From assembly GCA_036494575.1 (NCBI GenBank), contig DASXOE010000090.1:1-64000 (forward strand): a stretch of 64,000 nt of DNA. The letters run 5' to 3'. Made by a program: the position numbers and the translations under genes. The notes below the pieces were generated by a model, which was given only the letters and a program-made list of their open reading frames with translations, searched no databases and had not been told where the DNA came from. The stretch comes from DASZFV01 sp036494575 (GTDB lineage: Bacteria; Myxococcota_A; Polyangia; Fen-1088). Positions 33,956 through 43,951 of this stretch are shown in pieces. How positions within the stretch are numbered: the first letter of the stretch is position 1; each line of letters starts with the position of its first letter.

Positions 33956-36562
33956 ATGCCGTCTGGCCCCCCATATGAATCGGGACCGGGCGCTTTGCCC
34001 CGGGGCGCGAGCATCGGCCGGTACGTCGTCCTCGGACTGGTGGGGCGGGGCGGCATGGGCGAGGTCTATGCGGCGTACGACCACGAGCTGGACCGCAAGG
34101 TGGCGGTCAAGCTGCTCCGGGTCAAACCCGGCAACGGAGTGTCGCTGGCCGAGGGGCGCCAGCGCACGTTGCGCGAGGCGCAGGCCATCGCCCGGCTGTC
34201 CCACCCGAACGTCGTCGTCGTCTACGACGTCCGAACGTTCGAGGACCAGGTCTTCATCGCCATGGAGTTCGTCGACGGAAACACCGTCACGTACTGGCTG
34301 CAGGCGCGGGAACGGTCCTTCCAGGAGATCATCAAGGTGTTTCTGGCGGCCGGGCGCGGCCTCCAGGCGGCGCATGACAAGGAGCTCGTCCACCGCGACT
34401 TCAAGCCAGACAACGTCATGGTTGGGCGCGACGGCCAGGTCCGCGTCATGGACTTCGGGCTCGCGCGTCAGGTCGGCGAAAAAACCGAGCGCAGCCAGCC
34501 GGTCATGCAGCCGGCGCGCTCGATTTCCGAGGCGGCGGCGGCCGTCGAAGGTGACGGCATGTCGACGCTCGTCATCAACAACAACTACGAGACGGAGCAG
34601 ACGATCGACACGCACGAGCAGCAGAACTCCGGGCTGTTCGCCGGGCTGTTCGACACCAACCTGACGCGAACGGGCGCCATGATGGGCACGCCCGCTTATA
34701 TGGCACCCGAGCAGTTTCTGGGCACCGCCACCGACGCGCGCACGGATCAGTTCAGCTTTTGCATCGCGCTCTACGAAGCGCTCTACCGCGAGCGGCCCTT
34801 CGGCGGCAACAGCATGTTCGCCCTCACGGCGAACGTCGTCCAGGGCAACGTCAAGGAGGCGCCCGACGGCACGAAAGTGCCTCCCTGGGTGCGCCGCATC
34901 CTGTTGCGCGGGCTGCGGCCGAATGCCACCGATCGTTTTCCGTCGATGAAGGCGCTGCTCGAGGCGCTGGAGAAAGATCCGGCGGTCGCGCGGCGGCGGC
35001 GCGCCCTGACGCTCGCGGCCGCGCTGCTGCCCATCGCCGTCGGGCTCGGCGTGAGGCAGACCGTCGCGAGCCACCAGTCGGTGTGCGCGAGCGGCGCGGA
35101 CCGCTTGGCGGGCGTCTGGGAGCTGACGCCCGGTGGCGTCGAGTCGCCGCGGCAGGCGGCGATTCATCGGGCCTTCCTCGCGTCGGGGAAGACCTACGCC
35201 GCCGACGTCTATGCCAGCGTCAAACGCATCCTCGGGACTTATACCCAGGGGTGGGCCGGCATGTATCGCGAGGCGTGCGAGGCGACGCACGTGCGCGGGG
35301 ACCAGTCGGCGGAGGTGCTCGACCTGCGCATGTCTTGCCTGCAGGAGCGGCTCGGCGGCTTGCGCGCGCTCACCGAGGTGTACAGCACCGCGAGCGGGGA
35401 GGTCGTCGAGAACGCCGTGAGCGCCGCAAACAGCCTCGGCACGATCGAGCGCTGCGCCGACGTCCCGCTCCTGCGGTCCGTCGTGCGGCCGCCCGAGGAT
35501 CCCGCGACGCGCAAGCGGGTCGACGATCTGCGACGCCGGCTCGCCGACCTCAAGGCGCGCTTCGACGCGGGGAGCTGGCACGAGGGCATCGGCGCGACCG
35601 ACGCGCTCGCGGACGAGGCGCGCGCGCTCGGCTATCAGCCGCTCACGGCCGAGACGCTGGCGCTCGTGGGCCGAGAGCACGTAGACATCGCGGATGGCCC
35701 CGGCAGCCAGAAGGCGCTCGAGGAGGCCTTCTGGCAGGCGGACGCCTCGCGCCACGACGACGTTCGCGCCGAGGTCGCGACCTTCCTCGTCTGGGTGTTC
35801 GGCTACCTCGAGAACGACCACGCGGCGGCGAGCCGGTGGGCCAAGACGGCGGAGGCCGTCTTGCGGCGCCTCGGCGGCCACGACCTCGAGCGCGCGTGGC
35901 TCCTCAACAACCTGGCGAGCATCGAGGGGCTTCAAGGACGCAAGGACGCGTCGCTTCGCTTCAACGAACAAGCGCTCGCGCTCAAGCAGAAGGCCTTGGG
36001 ACAGGAGCATCCCGACGTCGGCATCTCCGAGGGCAACGTCGCCATCACGCTCGAGGACATGGGGCGTGAACAAGAGGCGCTCGCGCACGTCAATCGTTCG
36101 ATCGAGATCCTCAGTCACGCTCTGGGCGCCGAGCACCCCGGCGTCGCGACGCAGCTCTCCAACCGAGGCGAGATCCTGAACGCCCTCGGTCGGTATCGCG
36201 AGGCGAGACAGTCGTTCGAGGGCGCGCGCATCATTTGGGAGCGCGAGCTCGGCCTCGACCACCGCAACCTCGCCTATGTGCTCACGGGCATCGGCGAGAG
36301 CTATCTCGCCGAGCGCGACGCGCTGAACGCGCTCGCGCCGCTCGAGCGCGCCTGGAAGATCCGCGAGGCGAAGGAGACCGCGCCGGCGCGCCAGGGTGAG
36401 ACGCGGTTCGCGCTCGCGCGCGCTCTTTGGGACTCGGAGCGCGATCGCCGCCGCGCCGGGACCCTGGCCCAGGAGGCCCGCGACGCGTACGCGCAGGCGG
36501 GAGACACGTCCAAGGTCTCGGACGTCGACAGCTGGCTCGCGCAACGGAAGAACAAGATCTGA
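33956..36562 (+). CDS. Ser/Thr protein kinase with C-terminal TPR domain
   Basis: 868 residues from the ATG at 33956. The kinase domain covers residues 20-335: loop GRGGMGEVY, Lys52, catalytic HRDFKPDN with Asp148, DFG at 166-168, then an unusual insert of about 70 residues (172-240, including NNNYETEQTIDTH) before GTPAYMAPEQ. A hydrophobic segment at about 345-365 (LTLAAALLPIAVGLGV) may be a membrane anchor. Residues 500-868 are TPR-type repeats (NNLASIEGLQG, NVAITLEDMG, NRGEILNALGRY). It belongs to the myxobacterial kinase-TPR type whose partners are usually unknown. The decayed fragment at 3952-4197 is homologous to its last 80 residues. Confidence 0.9.
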   Translation: MPSGPPYESGPGALPRGASIGRYVVLGLVGRGGMGEVYAAYDHELDRKVAVKLLRVKPGNGVSLAEGRQRTLREAQAIARLSHPNVVVVYDVRTFEDQVFIAMEFVDGNTVTYWLQARERSFQEIIKVFLAAGRGLQAAHDKELVHRDFKPDNVMVGRDGQVRVMDFGLARQVGEKTERSQPVMQPARSISEAAAAVEGDGMSTLVINNNYETEQTIDTHEQQNSGLFAGLFDTNLTRTGAMMGTPAYMAPEQFLGTATDARTDQFSFCIALYEALYRERPFGGNSMFALTANVVQGNVKEAPDGTKVPPWVRRILLRGLRPNATDRFPSMKALLEALEKDPAVARRRRALTLAAALLPIAVGLGVRQTVASHQSVCASGADRLAGVWELTPGGVESPRQAAIHRAFLASGKTYAADVYASVKRILGTYTQGWAGMYREACEATHVRGDQSAEVLDLRMSCLQERLGGLRALTEVYSTASGEVVENAVSAANSLGTIERCADVPLLRSVVRPPEDPATRKRVDDLRRRLADLKARFDAGSWHEGIGATDALADEARALGYQPLTAETLALVGREHVDIADGPGSQKALEEAFWQADASRHDDVRAEVATFLVWVFGYLENDHAAASRWAKTAEAVLRRLGGHDLERAWLLNNLASIEGLQGRKDASLRFNEQALALKQKALGQEHPDVGISEGNVAITLEDMGREQEALAHVNRSIEILSHALGAEHPGVATQLSNRGEILNALGRYREARQSFEGARIIWERELGLDHRNLAYVLTGIGESYLAERDALNALAPLERAWKIREAKETAPARQGETRFALARALWDSERDRRRAGTLAQEARDAYAQAGDTSKVSDVDSWLAQRKNKI

Positions 36563-36576
36563 CGCCGCCGGGGGCG

Positions 36577-37434
36577 TCAGTCGCCGCGCGGGGCTGGTCC
36601 GGCGCCTGCGTCGATGGGCGCCGGGGCGGCCGCCGTCGAGGACGGGGCATGCTCTGGCGTTGGCGTTGGCGTTGGCGTGGGGCGGCGCACGGTGACGCGC
36701 ACGAAGTCATCCTTGATCTCGACCTGTGGCTCGCTGGCCTCGGCGAGGACGACGCGGATGGACGTGCCGGTGTCGTCGTCTTTCTTGATCCACAACTGCC
36801 GGAATCCGTCGTGGCGGACGGCGTAGAAGGGCATCGTGATCATCGATTCGCCCTTCGGCAGCGTGATGAGAACACTTCGCGGCTTGCCCGTGACGTGGTA
36901 GGTCGCTCCGTCGATCGACCCCTTGATGGGGATGAGCATCGCGGCCTTGCCGTCCTCGGTGGAGACGTCGGGAAGGTTCTTCCGCCAGGCATCGCGCGCG
37001 ACCTCCTTGTCGGCGGACCTGTCTTTCGCTGGAGGCGCCGCTGGCTTTGCGGCCGTGGAACCGGACGCCGCGGCGTCCGCTGCGGGCCCGAGGCGTGGCT
37101 TGGCTATCGGCTCGAGCTTTGGTTCCTCGCGTGGCTCCTCGCGCGCCGGTTCCGCCGGGGCCGTCGCCGGAGGCTCGCCGTCGGGCGAGGGGGCCGCGGC
37201 GTCGACCGCGGCCGGCTCCGGGGCGGGCGGCGGCGCGGCGGGAGGCGGCGGAGGCGCGGGTGGGGGGGCCTCGACGATGACGGGGGCGGGCGGCTCGATC
37301 GGCGGAAGGACCAACATGCCGACGCCGAAAACGGCGCCCGCCGTCGCGATGGCGACGAGGACGCCCAGGGGACGGACCGCCCCTGATTCGGGGTCACGCC
37401 CGCGGGACGGAGGGGAGGCTGAAGGTGGGAGCAT
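36577..37434 (-). CDS. membrane-anchored Pro-rich protein with C-terminal beta domain
   Basis: 285 residues from the ATG complementary to 37432-37434; a TTG at 37488 is also in frame, and neither has a clear ribosome site. A membrane segment (LGVLVAIATAGAVFGVGMLVL) follows a short cytosolic end. A Pro/Ala/Glu-rich linker of about 90 residues leads to a domain near the C-terminus (DGATYHVTGKPRSVLITLPKG, then HDGFRQLWIKKDDDTG, then QVEIKDDFVRVTVRRP). This resembles a PEGA-type or carbohydrate-binding beta fold. Pro-Thr repeats near the C-terminus come from four TGGCGT hexamers (36655-36678). It converges with the kinase-TPR gene. Function unknown. Confidence 0.6.
   Translation of the reverse strand: MLPPSASPPSRGRDPESGAVRPLGVLVAIATAGAVFGVGMLVLPPIEPPAPVIVEAPPPAPPPPPAAPPPAPEPAAVDAAAPSPDGEPPATAPAEPAREEPREEPKLEPIAKPRLGPAADAAASGSTAAKPAAPPAKDRSADKEVARDAWRKNLPDVSTEDGKAAMLIPIKGSIDGATYHVTGKPRSVLITLPKGESMITMPFYAVRHDGFRQLWIKKDDDTGTSIRVVLAEASEPQVEIKDDFVRVTVRRPTPTPTPTPEHAPSSTAAAPAPIDAGAGPAPRGD
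36655..36678 (-). repeat. hexamer repeat TGGCGT x4
   Basis: Four perfect TGGCGT units in the 3' part of the Pro-rich gene. They encode alternating Thr-Pro residues on the minus strand. Such hexamers can expand or shrink by slippage without changing frame. Confidence 0.85.
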
Positions 37435-37573
37435 GTCTGGCTGGGAGCGGGGTGGCCGCGACGCGAGCGGTGCGCGGAATGTGGCCAAGGCAGGCTACAC
37501 GATCGCCGTTTCGGAGCACAACAGTGGGAAATGATAAATTGCAGGGCGTCACGCCACTAACACGGAGCCTTTC

Positions 37574-40500
37574 ATGACAGCCCACGTGTGTCCCCTGGGT
37601 CGCTCCGGACTTCGACAAAGCCCCGCGCTCGGTCTCACGCTCGCGGTGCTCCTCGCTTCGACGCTGGCGGCCTGCGGGCGCAGCGGTCTGATCAGGCTCG
37701 GCGAGGCCGAGCTCGACTCCGGCCAGACCGGCGGCGCGGCCGGAGGCAAGACGGAAGGCGGCGCCGCGGGCGGGAGCGCGGGCGACGGCAGCGCCACCGA
37801 CAAGCCCCCGGCCACGGACGGCGGGCCCGCCGCTGACGCCGATGCCCGACCGGACGCGACGACGGATGCGCCCGGGGGCAAGGTCCCGGTCGCGCTGGCC
37901 GTGGCGCCAGGATTGCTCACGCTGCCCGTGGGGGGCCAAGGGAATTTCTCGGCGACGCTGCGGTACTCGGACGGCACCACGGCCGACGTCACGTCGACGT
38001 CGACCTGGACGTCCGACGCCCAGCAAGTGGCCGCCGTGAAGGTGGGGTTCGTCGCGGCGCTGCGGCCGGGCACGGCGCACGTCACGGCGACCCTCGGCGC
38101 GCTGTCTGCGCGCGCCACGGTCGTCGTGATGTCGACGATCTCGCTCGTCTCGATCGCGCTCGATCCCCCGGCGGCGACGCTCCCCATCGACGGTGCGCTC
38201 ACCGTGGCAGTCATCGGCATCTACTCCGACGGCTCGACGACGGACGTCACCGCCATGGCGAAGATCGGCGACGACGGCGGCGGGGTCGTCTTCGCGGACC
38301 TGATGGGCCACGTGACCGCCAAGAAGGCGGGCGTCGCGACGGTCGTCGCCTCCGTGGGGGCGCTCGCGACGAAGATGATCATCACGGTCACGGCGGCGAC
38401 GGTGGTCGACCTCGCCGTGTTGCCGCCCGTGGGCACGGCGGGAATCGGGACGACGTTCGCTTTCACGGCCGACGCGACCTTGTCGGACGGCACGCGCGCC
38501 GACGTCACGGCGACGGCCGGGTGGACCATCGACGATCCGAACCTCGCGGCGATCGACGCGCGAGGCGTCGTCACGGGGAAGGTCGCCGGCAAGACGCTCG
38601 TGCGGGCGATCTTCGGCGGCAAATCGGGTCTGGCGGTTCTCGTCATCACGGGCGCGAAGCTCGAGACGCTGCAGATCGACCCCGTCGATCCGCGCGTCGG
38701 CGTGGACGTCGAGCTCGACTTTCGGGCCACGGGTCTGTACTCCGACGGCACGAAGGTCGACCTCACGTCACAGGTCATGTGGGCCAGCTCGGCGCCGAGC
38801 GTGCTGCCCATCGACGGCGGCGGCCACGGCTTCAGCAAGTCGGTCGGGACGTCCGTCGTCACGGCCACGCAGGGGGGGCTCGTCGCGGCGAGCACCGTGA
38901 CCGTGACGGCCGCGAGCCTCGAGAAGATCGCCGTGTCGCCTCCGAGCGCGACGCTCTCGCCCGGGCAGTCGGCCGCGCTCCAAGCCTCGGGCATCTACTC
39001 CGACGGCACGATGGTCGACCTCACCGGCAGCGTGACCTGGACGGCGTCGCCCGCGGGCGTGGTCTCGGTGTCGAACGCGTTCGGCACGGCGGGTGTCGCC
39101 ACCGCGCTGCGCGTGGGTACGTCCACCGTGACCGCGACCGCGGGCCTCGTCTCGGGCGACGCCAAGATCGTCGTGTCTCCCGCGACGCTGAGCGCCATCA
39201 CGATCAGCCCGCCCTCGGCCTCGGTGCCCATCGGCGCGACGGTCGCGCTCTCGGCAACGGCGACGTTCTCGGACGGCAGCACGCGCGACATCACGGCGGA
39301 GGTCGCCTGGGCGAGCGCCGATGACGCGATCGCGACGGTGGCGAACGCGCCCGGCGTGCCCGGAACGGTGACGGGCGTCGGGGCGGGTGACGTGGCCGTC
39401 ACGGCCACCGAGGCGGGTATCGTCGGCACGGCCCACGTCACGGTGGTCGCGGCGACGCTGAAGGCGCTCCAGGTCTCGCCCGCGGACGCGACGCTCACGG
39501 CGGCGCAGCGCTCGAGCTACACGGCGACGGGGACGTACTCCGACGGCAGCAAGCTCGATCTCACGGCGCAGGCGACGTGGACGACCGGCAACACCACGAT
39601 CGCGACGGTCAGCAACGTCGCGGGCGCCGCCGGTCAGGTGCTCGCGCGCGCCGTCGGCTCGACGACCGTCACGGCGGCGCTCGGGCCCGTGTCGGGCCAG
39701 ACCAGCCTCACGGTGATCGGTGCGACGGCGAGCTCGCTGTCGATCGCTCCCATCGCGGTGTCCACGCCCCTCGGTACCGGCGCGCAGTACACGGCGACGC
39801 TGGTGTTCACGAACGGCACCACCCGCAACGTCACGGGTCAGACGACCTGGACCTCCTCGAACCCCACGGTGGCCACGATCGGGCGCACGGGACGCGCCAC
39901 GCCGGTCGCCGTGGGCGCGACGACGATCGGCGCGAGCTACATGGGCCTCACGGCGTCGACGACGCTCATGGTGACGGACGCCGTCGTCACGGCGGTCGAG
40001 CTCACGCCCATCGCGCCCACGGCGCCGGTGGGCACGGTGACGCAGTTCACCGCCACCGCGATCTTCTCGGACGGGTCGACGCGCAACGTGACTCCCACGG
40101 CGACCTTCGTGTCGAGCGCGCCGGGCGTCCTCGGCATCACGACGGGCGGGCGCAACATGAGGGGCCGCGCCACGCCGGTCGCGGCGGGCAGCGCCGTCGT
40201 CACGGTCACGTACATGGGCTTGACCGACGCGACGACGGCGACCGTCACCGACGCCGCCATCGTGGAGATCTCGGTCAGCCCCATGGGGCTGACGCTGCCC
40301 GTGGGGGCGCGCCGGCAGTTCACGGCGCAAGCCATTCGCTCCGACGGGACCTCGATGGCGATCACGGGCGCCGCAACGTGGCTCTCGGACGCGCCTGCGG
40401 CCGCCGCCGTCAGCACCGCGGGCGCGACCCGCGGGCAGGTCACGGGCGTCGGCGGCGGGACGGCGAACATCAGCGCGACGTACATGGGCGTCACGGGCAG

Positions 40501-41332
40501 CGTCGCCGTCACCGTGTCGCCCGCGACGCTCACCCTCGTACAGGTGACGCCGTTCAATCCGACGATCTCGCTCAACACGTCGCTCCAGTTCGTCGCGACG
40601 GCGATCTACTCGGACGGCACGAACATCGCGGTCACGGGCATGGCGACCTGGCAGTCGTCGGACCTCGGTGTCGCGGGCATCAGCAACGCGGCCGGCTCGC
40701 GCGGCCTGGCCACGAGCCTCGTGAAAGGCGCGACGAACATCTCGGCGACGTTCATGAACGTCACGGGCACGACGGCCCTTTCGGTGACGGACGCCACCGT
40801 CACTCAGATCCAGGTGACGCCCTTCGCGCCGACGATCCCGGTGGGGTTCGAACGGCGGCTCACGGCGACCGCCGTCTACTCCGACGGCACGAACCGGGAC
40901 ATCACGTCGCTCGCGACCTGGACCTCCGGCGACGCGAAGACGGCCTCCGTGAGCGATGCGCTCGCGACGAAGGGGCTCGTCGACGCCGTCTTGGCAGGAA
41001 CGGCGACGATCAGGGCGCAATACGCGGGCGCCGCTGGAATGACGGACGTGACCGTGTCGGCGGCCGTCCTCAAGTCGCTCGCCATCACGCCGGCGGGCCC
41101 GACGGTCGCGGCGGGGGCGATCGAGGCCTTTGTCGCGACGGGGACCTTCGAGGACGGCTCGATTCTCGACGTCACGCCCCTCGTGACCTGGACCTCGAGC
41201 GACCTCGCCGTCGGCGACGTCAGCAACGCCGACGGCTCGCGCGGTCAAGCGACGGCCTTCGACGTGGGCACGACGACGATCCAGGCGCAGCGTGGCGCCG
41301 TCACCGCCACGACGACGCTGACGGTGGATTAG
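37574..41332 (+). CDS. lipoprotein with 13 Big_2 (bacterial Ig-like) repeats
   Basis: 1252 residues from the ATG at 37574. The signal peptide ends at TLAAC (lipobox), then a Gly/Ala/Asp-rich linker to about residue 105. From there to the end, 13 Ig-like group 2 repeats of about 85 residues follow, each with an SDGT/SDGS turn (for example RYSDGTTADVTS, TFSDGSTRDITAEV) and closing TATVT-type strands; the last is TFEDGSILDVTPLV. Big_2 domains form stalks in surface adhesins and S-layer-like proteins. No other functional domain is seen. It overlaps the aminopeptidase gene by 4 bp at the 3' ends. Confidence 0.88.
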   Translation: MTAHVCPLGRSGLRQSPALGLTLAVLLASTLAACGRSGLIRLGEAELDSGQTGGAAGGKTEGGAAGGSAGDGSATDKPPATDGGPAADADARPDATTDAPGGKVPVALAVAPGLLTLPVGGQGNFSATLRYSDGTTADVTSTSTWTSDAQQVAAVKVGFVAALRPGTAHVTATLGALSARATVVVMSTISLVSIALDPPAATLPIDGALTVAVIGIYSDGSTTDVTAMAKIGDDGGGVVFADLMGHVTAKKAGVATVVASVGALATKMIITVTAATVVDLAVLPPVGTAGIGTTFAFTADATLSDGTRADVTATAGWTIDDPNLAAIDARGVVTGKVAGKTLVRAIFGGKSGLAVLVITGAKLETLQIDPVDPRVGVDVELDFRATGLYSDGTKVDLTSQVMWASSAPSVLPIDGGGHGFSKSVGTSVVTATQGGLVAASTVTVTAASLEKIAVSPPSATLSPGQSAALQASGIYSDGTMVDLTGSVTWTASPAGVVSVSNAFGTAGVATALRVGTSTVTATAGLVSGDAKIVVSPATLSAITISPPSASVPIGATVALSATATFSDGSTRDITAEVAWASADDAIATVANAPGVPGTVTGVGAGDVAVTATEAGIVGTAHVTVVAATLKALQVSPADATLTAAQRSSYTATGTYSDGSKLDLTAQATWTTGNTTIATVSNVAGAAGQVLARAVGSTTVTAALGPVSGQTSLTVIGATASSLSIAPIAVSTPLGTGAQYTATLVFTNGTTRNVTGQTTWTSSNPTVATIGRTGRATPVAVGATTIGASYMGLTASTTLMVTDAVVTAVELTPIAPTAPVGTVTQFTATAIFSDGSTRNVTPTATFVSSAPGVLGITTGGRNMRGRATPVAAGSAVVTVTYMGLTDATTATVTDAAIVEISVSPMGLTLPVGARRQFTAQAIRSDGTSMAITGAATWLSDAPAAAAVSTAGATRGQVTGVGGGTANISATYMGVTGSVAVTVSPATLTLVQVTPFNPTISLNTSLQFVATAIYSDGTNIAVTGMATWQSSDLGVAGISNAAGSRGLATSLVKGATNISATFMNVTGTTALSVTDATVTQIQVTPFAPTIPVGFERRLTATAVYSDGTNRDITSLATWTSGDAKTASVSDALATKGLVDAVLAGTATIRAQYAGAAGMTDVTVSAAVLKSLAITPAGPTVAAGAIEAFVATGTFEDGSILDVTPLVTWTSSDLAVGDVSNADGSRGQATAFDVGTTTIQAQRGAVTATTTLTVD

Positions 41333-43929
41333 CGCTTCGGCTTGGCGCGGCCCTGGAGCCAGACGGCGATCTCGGGAACGAGGCGCTCGCGGAGCTCGAC
41401 GTCCATGCGCAGCCGCTCGAGGGTCTGCGCGGTCGCCTGCTTCGCGCCGTCGATGGGGTGGCTGGAGAGAAAGGCGGTGATCTCGTCGAGGTGCCTGCGC
41501 TCGGGCAGCGCCGCCAGAGCCTCGACGAGCCGGCGCAGCAGCATGGGTGAATCGGCCTTGGCGCGCACCTCGGAGAAGCGCGTCTGCACGAGGCGCCAGG
41601 CTTCGTCGCGCGTCGCGCGGTTCGACAGCAGCACGGAGAGGTACGACGTGAAGTCCTGCATGGGGACGTCGTCCCCGAGCGACAGCGCGACGGCGCGCGA
41701 GGCGAGGGCCCGGTCCTCGACGCGCGCGAGTGCGTGCAGGTAGCGCCGCTTGGCGGCGGGATCGGTCTCTTCGCGGGCGCGCCGGCGCAGCTCTTCGAAG
41801 CGTGCGGGATCCGCGCCGCGCGCCGCCGCCGTCACGACGACGTCGAGCAGGTTCGGGTCGACGCCCGGCGCGCCCGAGCCGGGCGGCAGCCGCCGCTCGG
41901 CCTCGGTCACCCACTTCGGATCGCGCGCCAGGAGCACGAGCGCGCGCAGGAGCGCCGCGCGGCGCAAGCGCGTCTCGTCGTCTTCCTTGCCGCCCGCGGG
42001 GGGCTCCCATCCAAGCTTGGTGGCCCGTTCACCGAAGAGGTCGCGCACGAACGCCTGGAAGCGGCCGCGCTCGCGCTCGTCGAGGTGGCGGTGCTCGATC
42101 GTCGCGAGGCGCCCGACGAGATCGTCGAGCACGACGTGGTCTGGCTCGTCGCCCAGGCTCGCGACGAGATCGAGGAAGCCCACGATGGGTACGAGGCCGG
42201 CGCGCACGAGCGCCCACTGATCGGAGACGAGCGCCATGCGCTCCGCGGGCCGCAGCGTCGCCAACTCGGGCAGCAGGCGCGCGAGCGTGGGCGCGTCGTA
42301 AGCCGTACGAAAGAACCCGCGCGCGTCGGCATTGCCCAGGCACCAGCTCACCGGGCCTTCGGCCTCGAGCGTCACCGTGCGCTCGGGCGCGTCGAGCAGC
42401 ACGCGCTGCTCCTTGATGCCTTTGGCGTCGCCGAAGCGCAGCACCATGGGCACGAGCCAGGTGGTCGCGGGCCCTGCCTCTCGCGCGACCGGATCGGCGA
42501 AGAACCGCCGCTGCGCGAGCGAGACGCGGCCCGCCGCGGCGTCGAGCCCGAGCGCGACGACGGGATAACCGACCTGCCGGATCCAGCCATTGGCGAGCGC
42601 CACGATGGGCTGGCCCGAGGCCGTCGCGAGCGCCTCCCATAGATCGTCGGCGGTGGCGTTCGCCTCGCGGTGGCGCCGCATGTAGAGGCGGATGCCATCG
42701 CGGAAGCGATCCTCGCCCAAGGTGTTCAAGAACCCTTCGATCATGCGCAGGACGGCGCCGCCCTTTTCGTACGTGATGGCGTCGAAGGACTCGCCCGCCT
42801 CCTCGGCGTTGTGGACGTCGGCGCGGATGGCGTGCGCCGCCTGCAGGGAGTCGAGCAGCATGGCCGCGCCTTTGCCGCCCTCGAAGTCCATCCAGATGCG
42901 CCACTCGGGTCGCCAGGCGTCGACGATCTTGTAGGCCATCCAGGTCGCGAACGCTTCGTTGAGCCACAGGTCGTCCCACCAGACCATCGTCACGAGGTTG
43001 CCGAACCACTGGTGCGCGAGCTCGTGCGTGATGACCTCGGCGACGCGCTTCTGCACGGCGAGGGGCGCCGTCGCCTCGTCGAGCAGGAGCGCGACCTCTC
43101 GGAAGGTGATGCAGCCGGCGTTCTCCATGGCGCCGGCCTCGAAGTCCGGGACGCCGATCTGGTCGAGCTTGCCGAAGGGGTAGGGCAGGCCGAAGTAGTC
43201 CTCGAGCAGCGGCAGCACGGCGGCGGCCGTGCGCTGCGCGAAGGCCGCGAGGTGGCGCTTGGCGGGCACCGTCCAGGTGCGGATCGGCACGACGCGCGCC
43301 GAGACGACCTCGCTCGCGACGAGCTCGCCGACGATTGCGGCCACGAGGTAGGACGACAGCGGCGGCGTCGGCGCGAAGGTCACGCGGCGACCGCCGCGCG
43401 CGTCGGGCTCGTCGCTGACGGCCGCGCCGTTCGACAGCGCGACGTCGCCAGCGGGGACGCCGGCGAGCGCGAGCTCCCAGGAGGCCTTGAAGGCCGGCTC
43501 GTCGAAGCAGGGGAAGAGACGGCGCGCGTCGGCCGCCTCGAACTGCGTCACGGCGATGCCCCCCGCGCGGTAGAGGCCGCGCAGTCCGGGGCTGAAGCCG
43601 CCTCGATACGCGAGGCGCAGCGTCGCCGCGCCGGCGGGCAACGGCTCGCTGAAGCTCAGCGTCACCGTCTCGCTCTCGAGGTCGACGGTCGAGCGCCCCT
43701 CGTGGACGCGCCCAGCCGCTTCGGCGCGCACCGACGCGAGCTCGAGGCCGACGGCGTGTAGGTGCACCTCGGCGCGCGGGTGGTCGAGGGTCACCTCGAT
43801 GGCGAGCTCGCCGTCGAACTTGTCTGCGCTCATGTCGACGCGCACGGCGGCCCGGTAGCGCGCGGGCCGGACGTCCAGCGGCAAGCGAAAATTCTTCCCC
43901 AGACTCACGCGCGCCTCATGTGGGGCCAT
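41329..43929 (-). CDS. M1 family aminopeptidase
   Basis: 866 residues. The M1 zinc-aminopeptidase core is complete: GAMENAG at about 266-272 and HELAHQWFGN at 302-311, with the third zinc ligand Glu325 in LWLNEAF, 18 residues after the second His. The N-terminal beta-domain and the long C-terminal helical ERAP1-like domain (from about 520) are both present. There is no signal peptide, so it is probably cytosolic and removes N-terminal residues from peptides. It is divergent from the MFS gene with a 22-bp gap. Confidence 0.92.
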   Translation of the reverse strand: MAPHEARVSLGKNFRLPLDVRPARYRAAVRVDMSADKFDGELAIEVTLDHPRAEVHLHAVGLELASVRAEAAGRVHEGRSTVDLESETVTLSFSEPLPAGAATLRLAYRGGFSPGLRGLYRAGGIAVTQFEAADARRLFPCFDEPAFKASWELALAGVPAGDVALSNGAAVSDEPDARGGRRVTFAPTPPLSSYLVAAIVGELVASEVVSARVVPIRTWTVPAKRHLAAFAQRTAAAVLPLLEDYFGLPYPFGKLDQIGVPDFEAGAMENAGCITFREVALLLDEATAPLAVQKRVAEVITHELAHQWFGNLVTMVWWDDLWLNEAFATWMAYKIVDAWRPEWRIWMDFEGGKGAAMLLDSLQAAHAIRADVHNAEEAGESFDAITYEKGGAVLRMIEGFLNTLGEDRFRDGIRLYMRRHREANATADDLWEALATASGQPIVALANGWIRQVGYPVVALGLDAAAGRVSLAQRRFFADPVAREAGPATTWLVPMVLRFGDAKGIKEQRVLLDAPERTVTLEAEGPVSWCLGNADARGFFRTAYDAPTLARLLPELATLRPAERMALVSDQWALVRAGLVPIVGFLDLVASLGDEPDHVVLDDLVGRLATIEHRHLDERERGRFQAFVRDLFGERATKLGWEPPAGGKEDDETRLRRAALLRALVLLARDPKWVTEAERRLPPGSGAPGVDPNLLDVVVTAAARGADPARFEELRRRAREETDPAAKRRYLHALARVEDRALASRAVALSLGDDVPMQDFTSYLSVLLSNRATRDEAWRLVQTRFSEVRAKADSPMLLRRLVEALAALPERRHLDEITAFLSSHPIDGAKQATAQTLERLRMDVELRERLVPEIAVWLQGRAKPKR

Positions 43930-43951
43930 TTGTACCGTAGTCTAGCGTCGG

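Noticed and set aside
33914..36544. Long open frame antisense to the kinase-TPR gene
   Set aside because: Low-complexity Arg/Leu/Glu/Val composition and no motif, while the plus strand encodes a complete kinase with TPRs.
38768..42010. A very long open frame on the minus strand opposite the Ig-like repeats
   Set aside because: It is a by-product of G/C-rich third positions on the plus strand: Arg/Ala/Gly-rich sequence without any domain, and it runs across two real genes.
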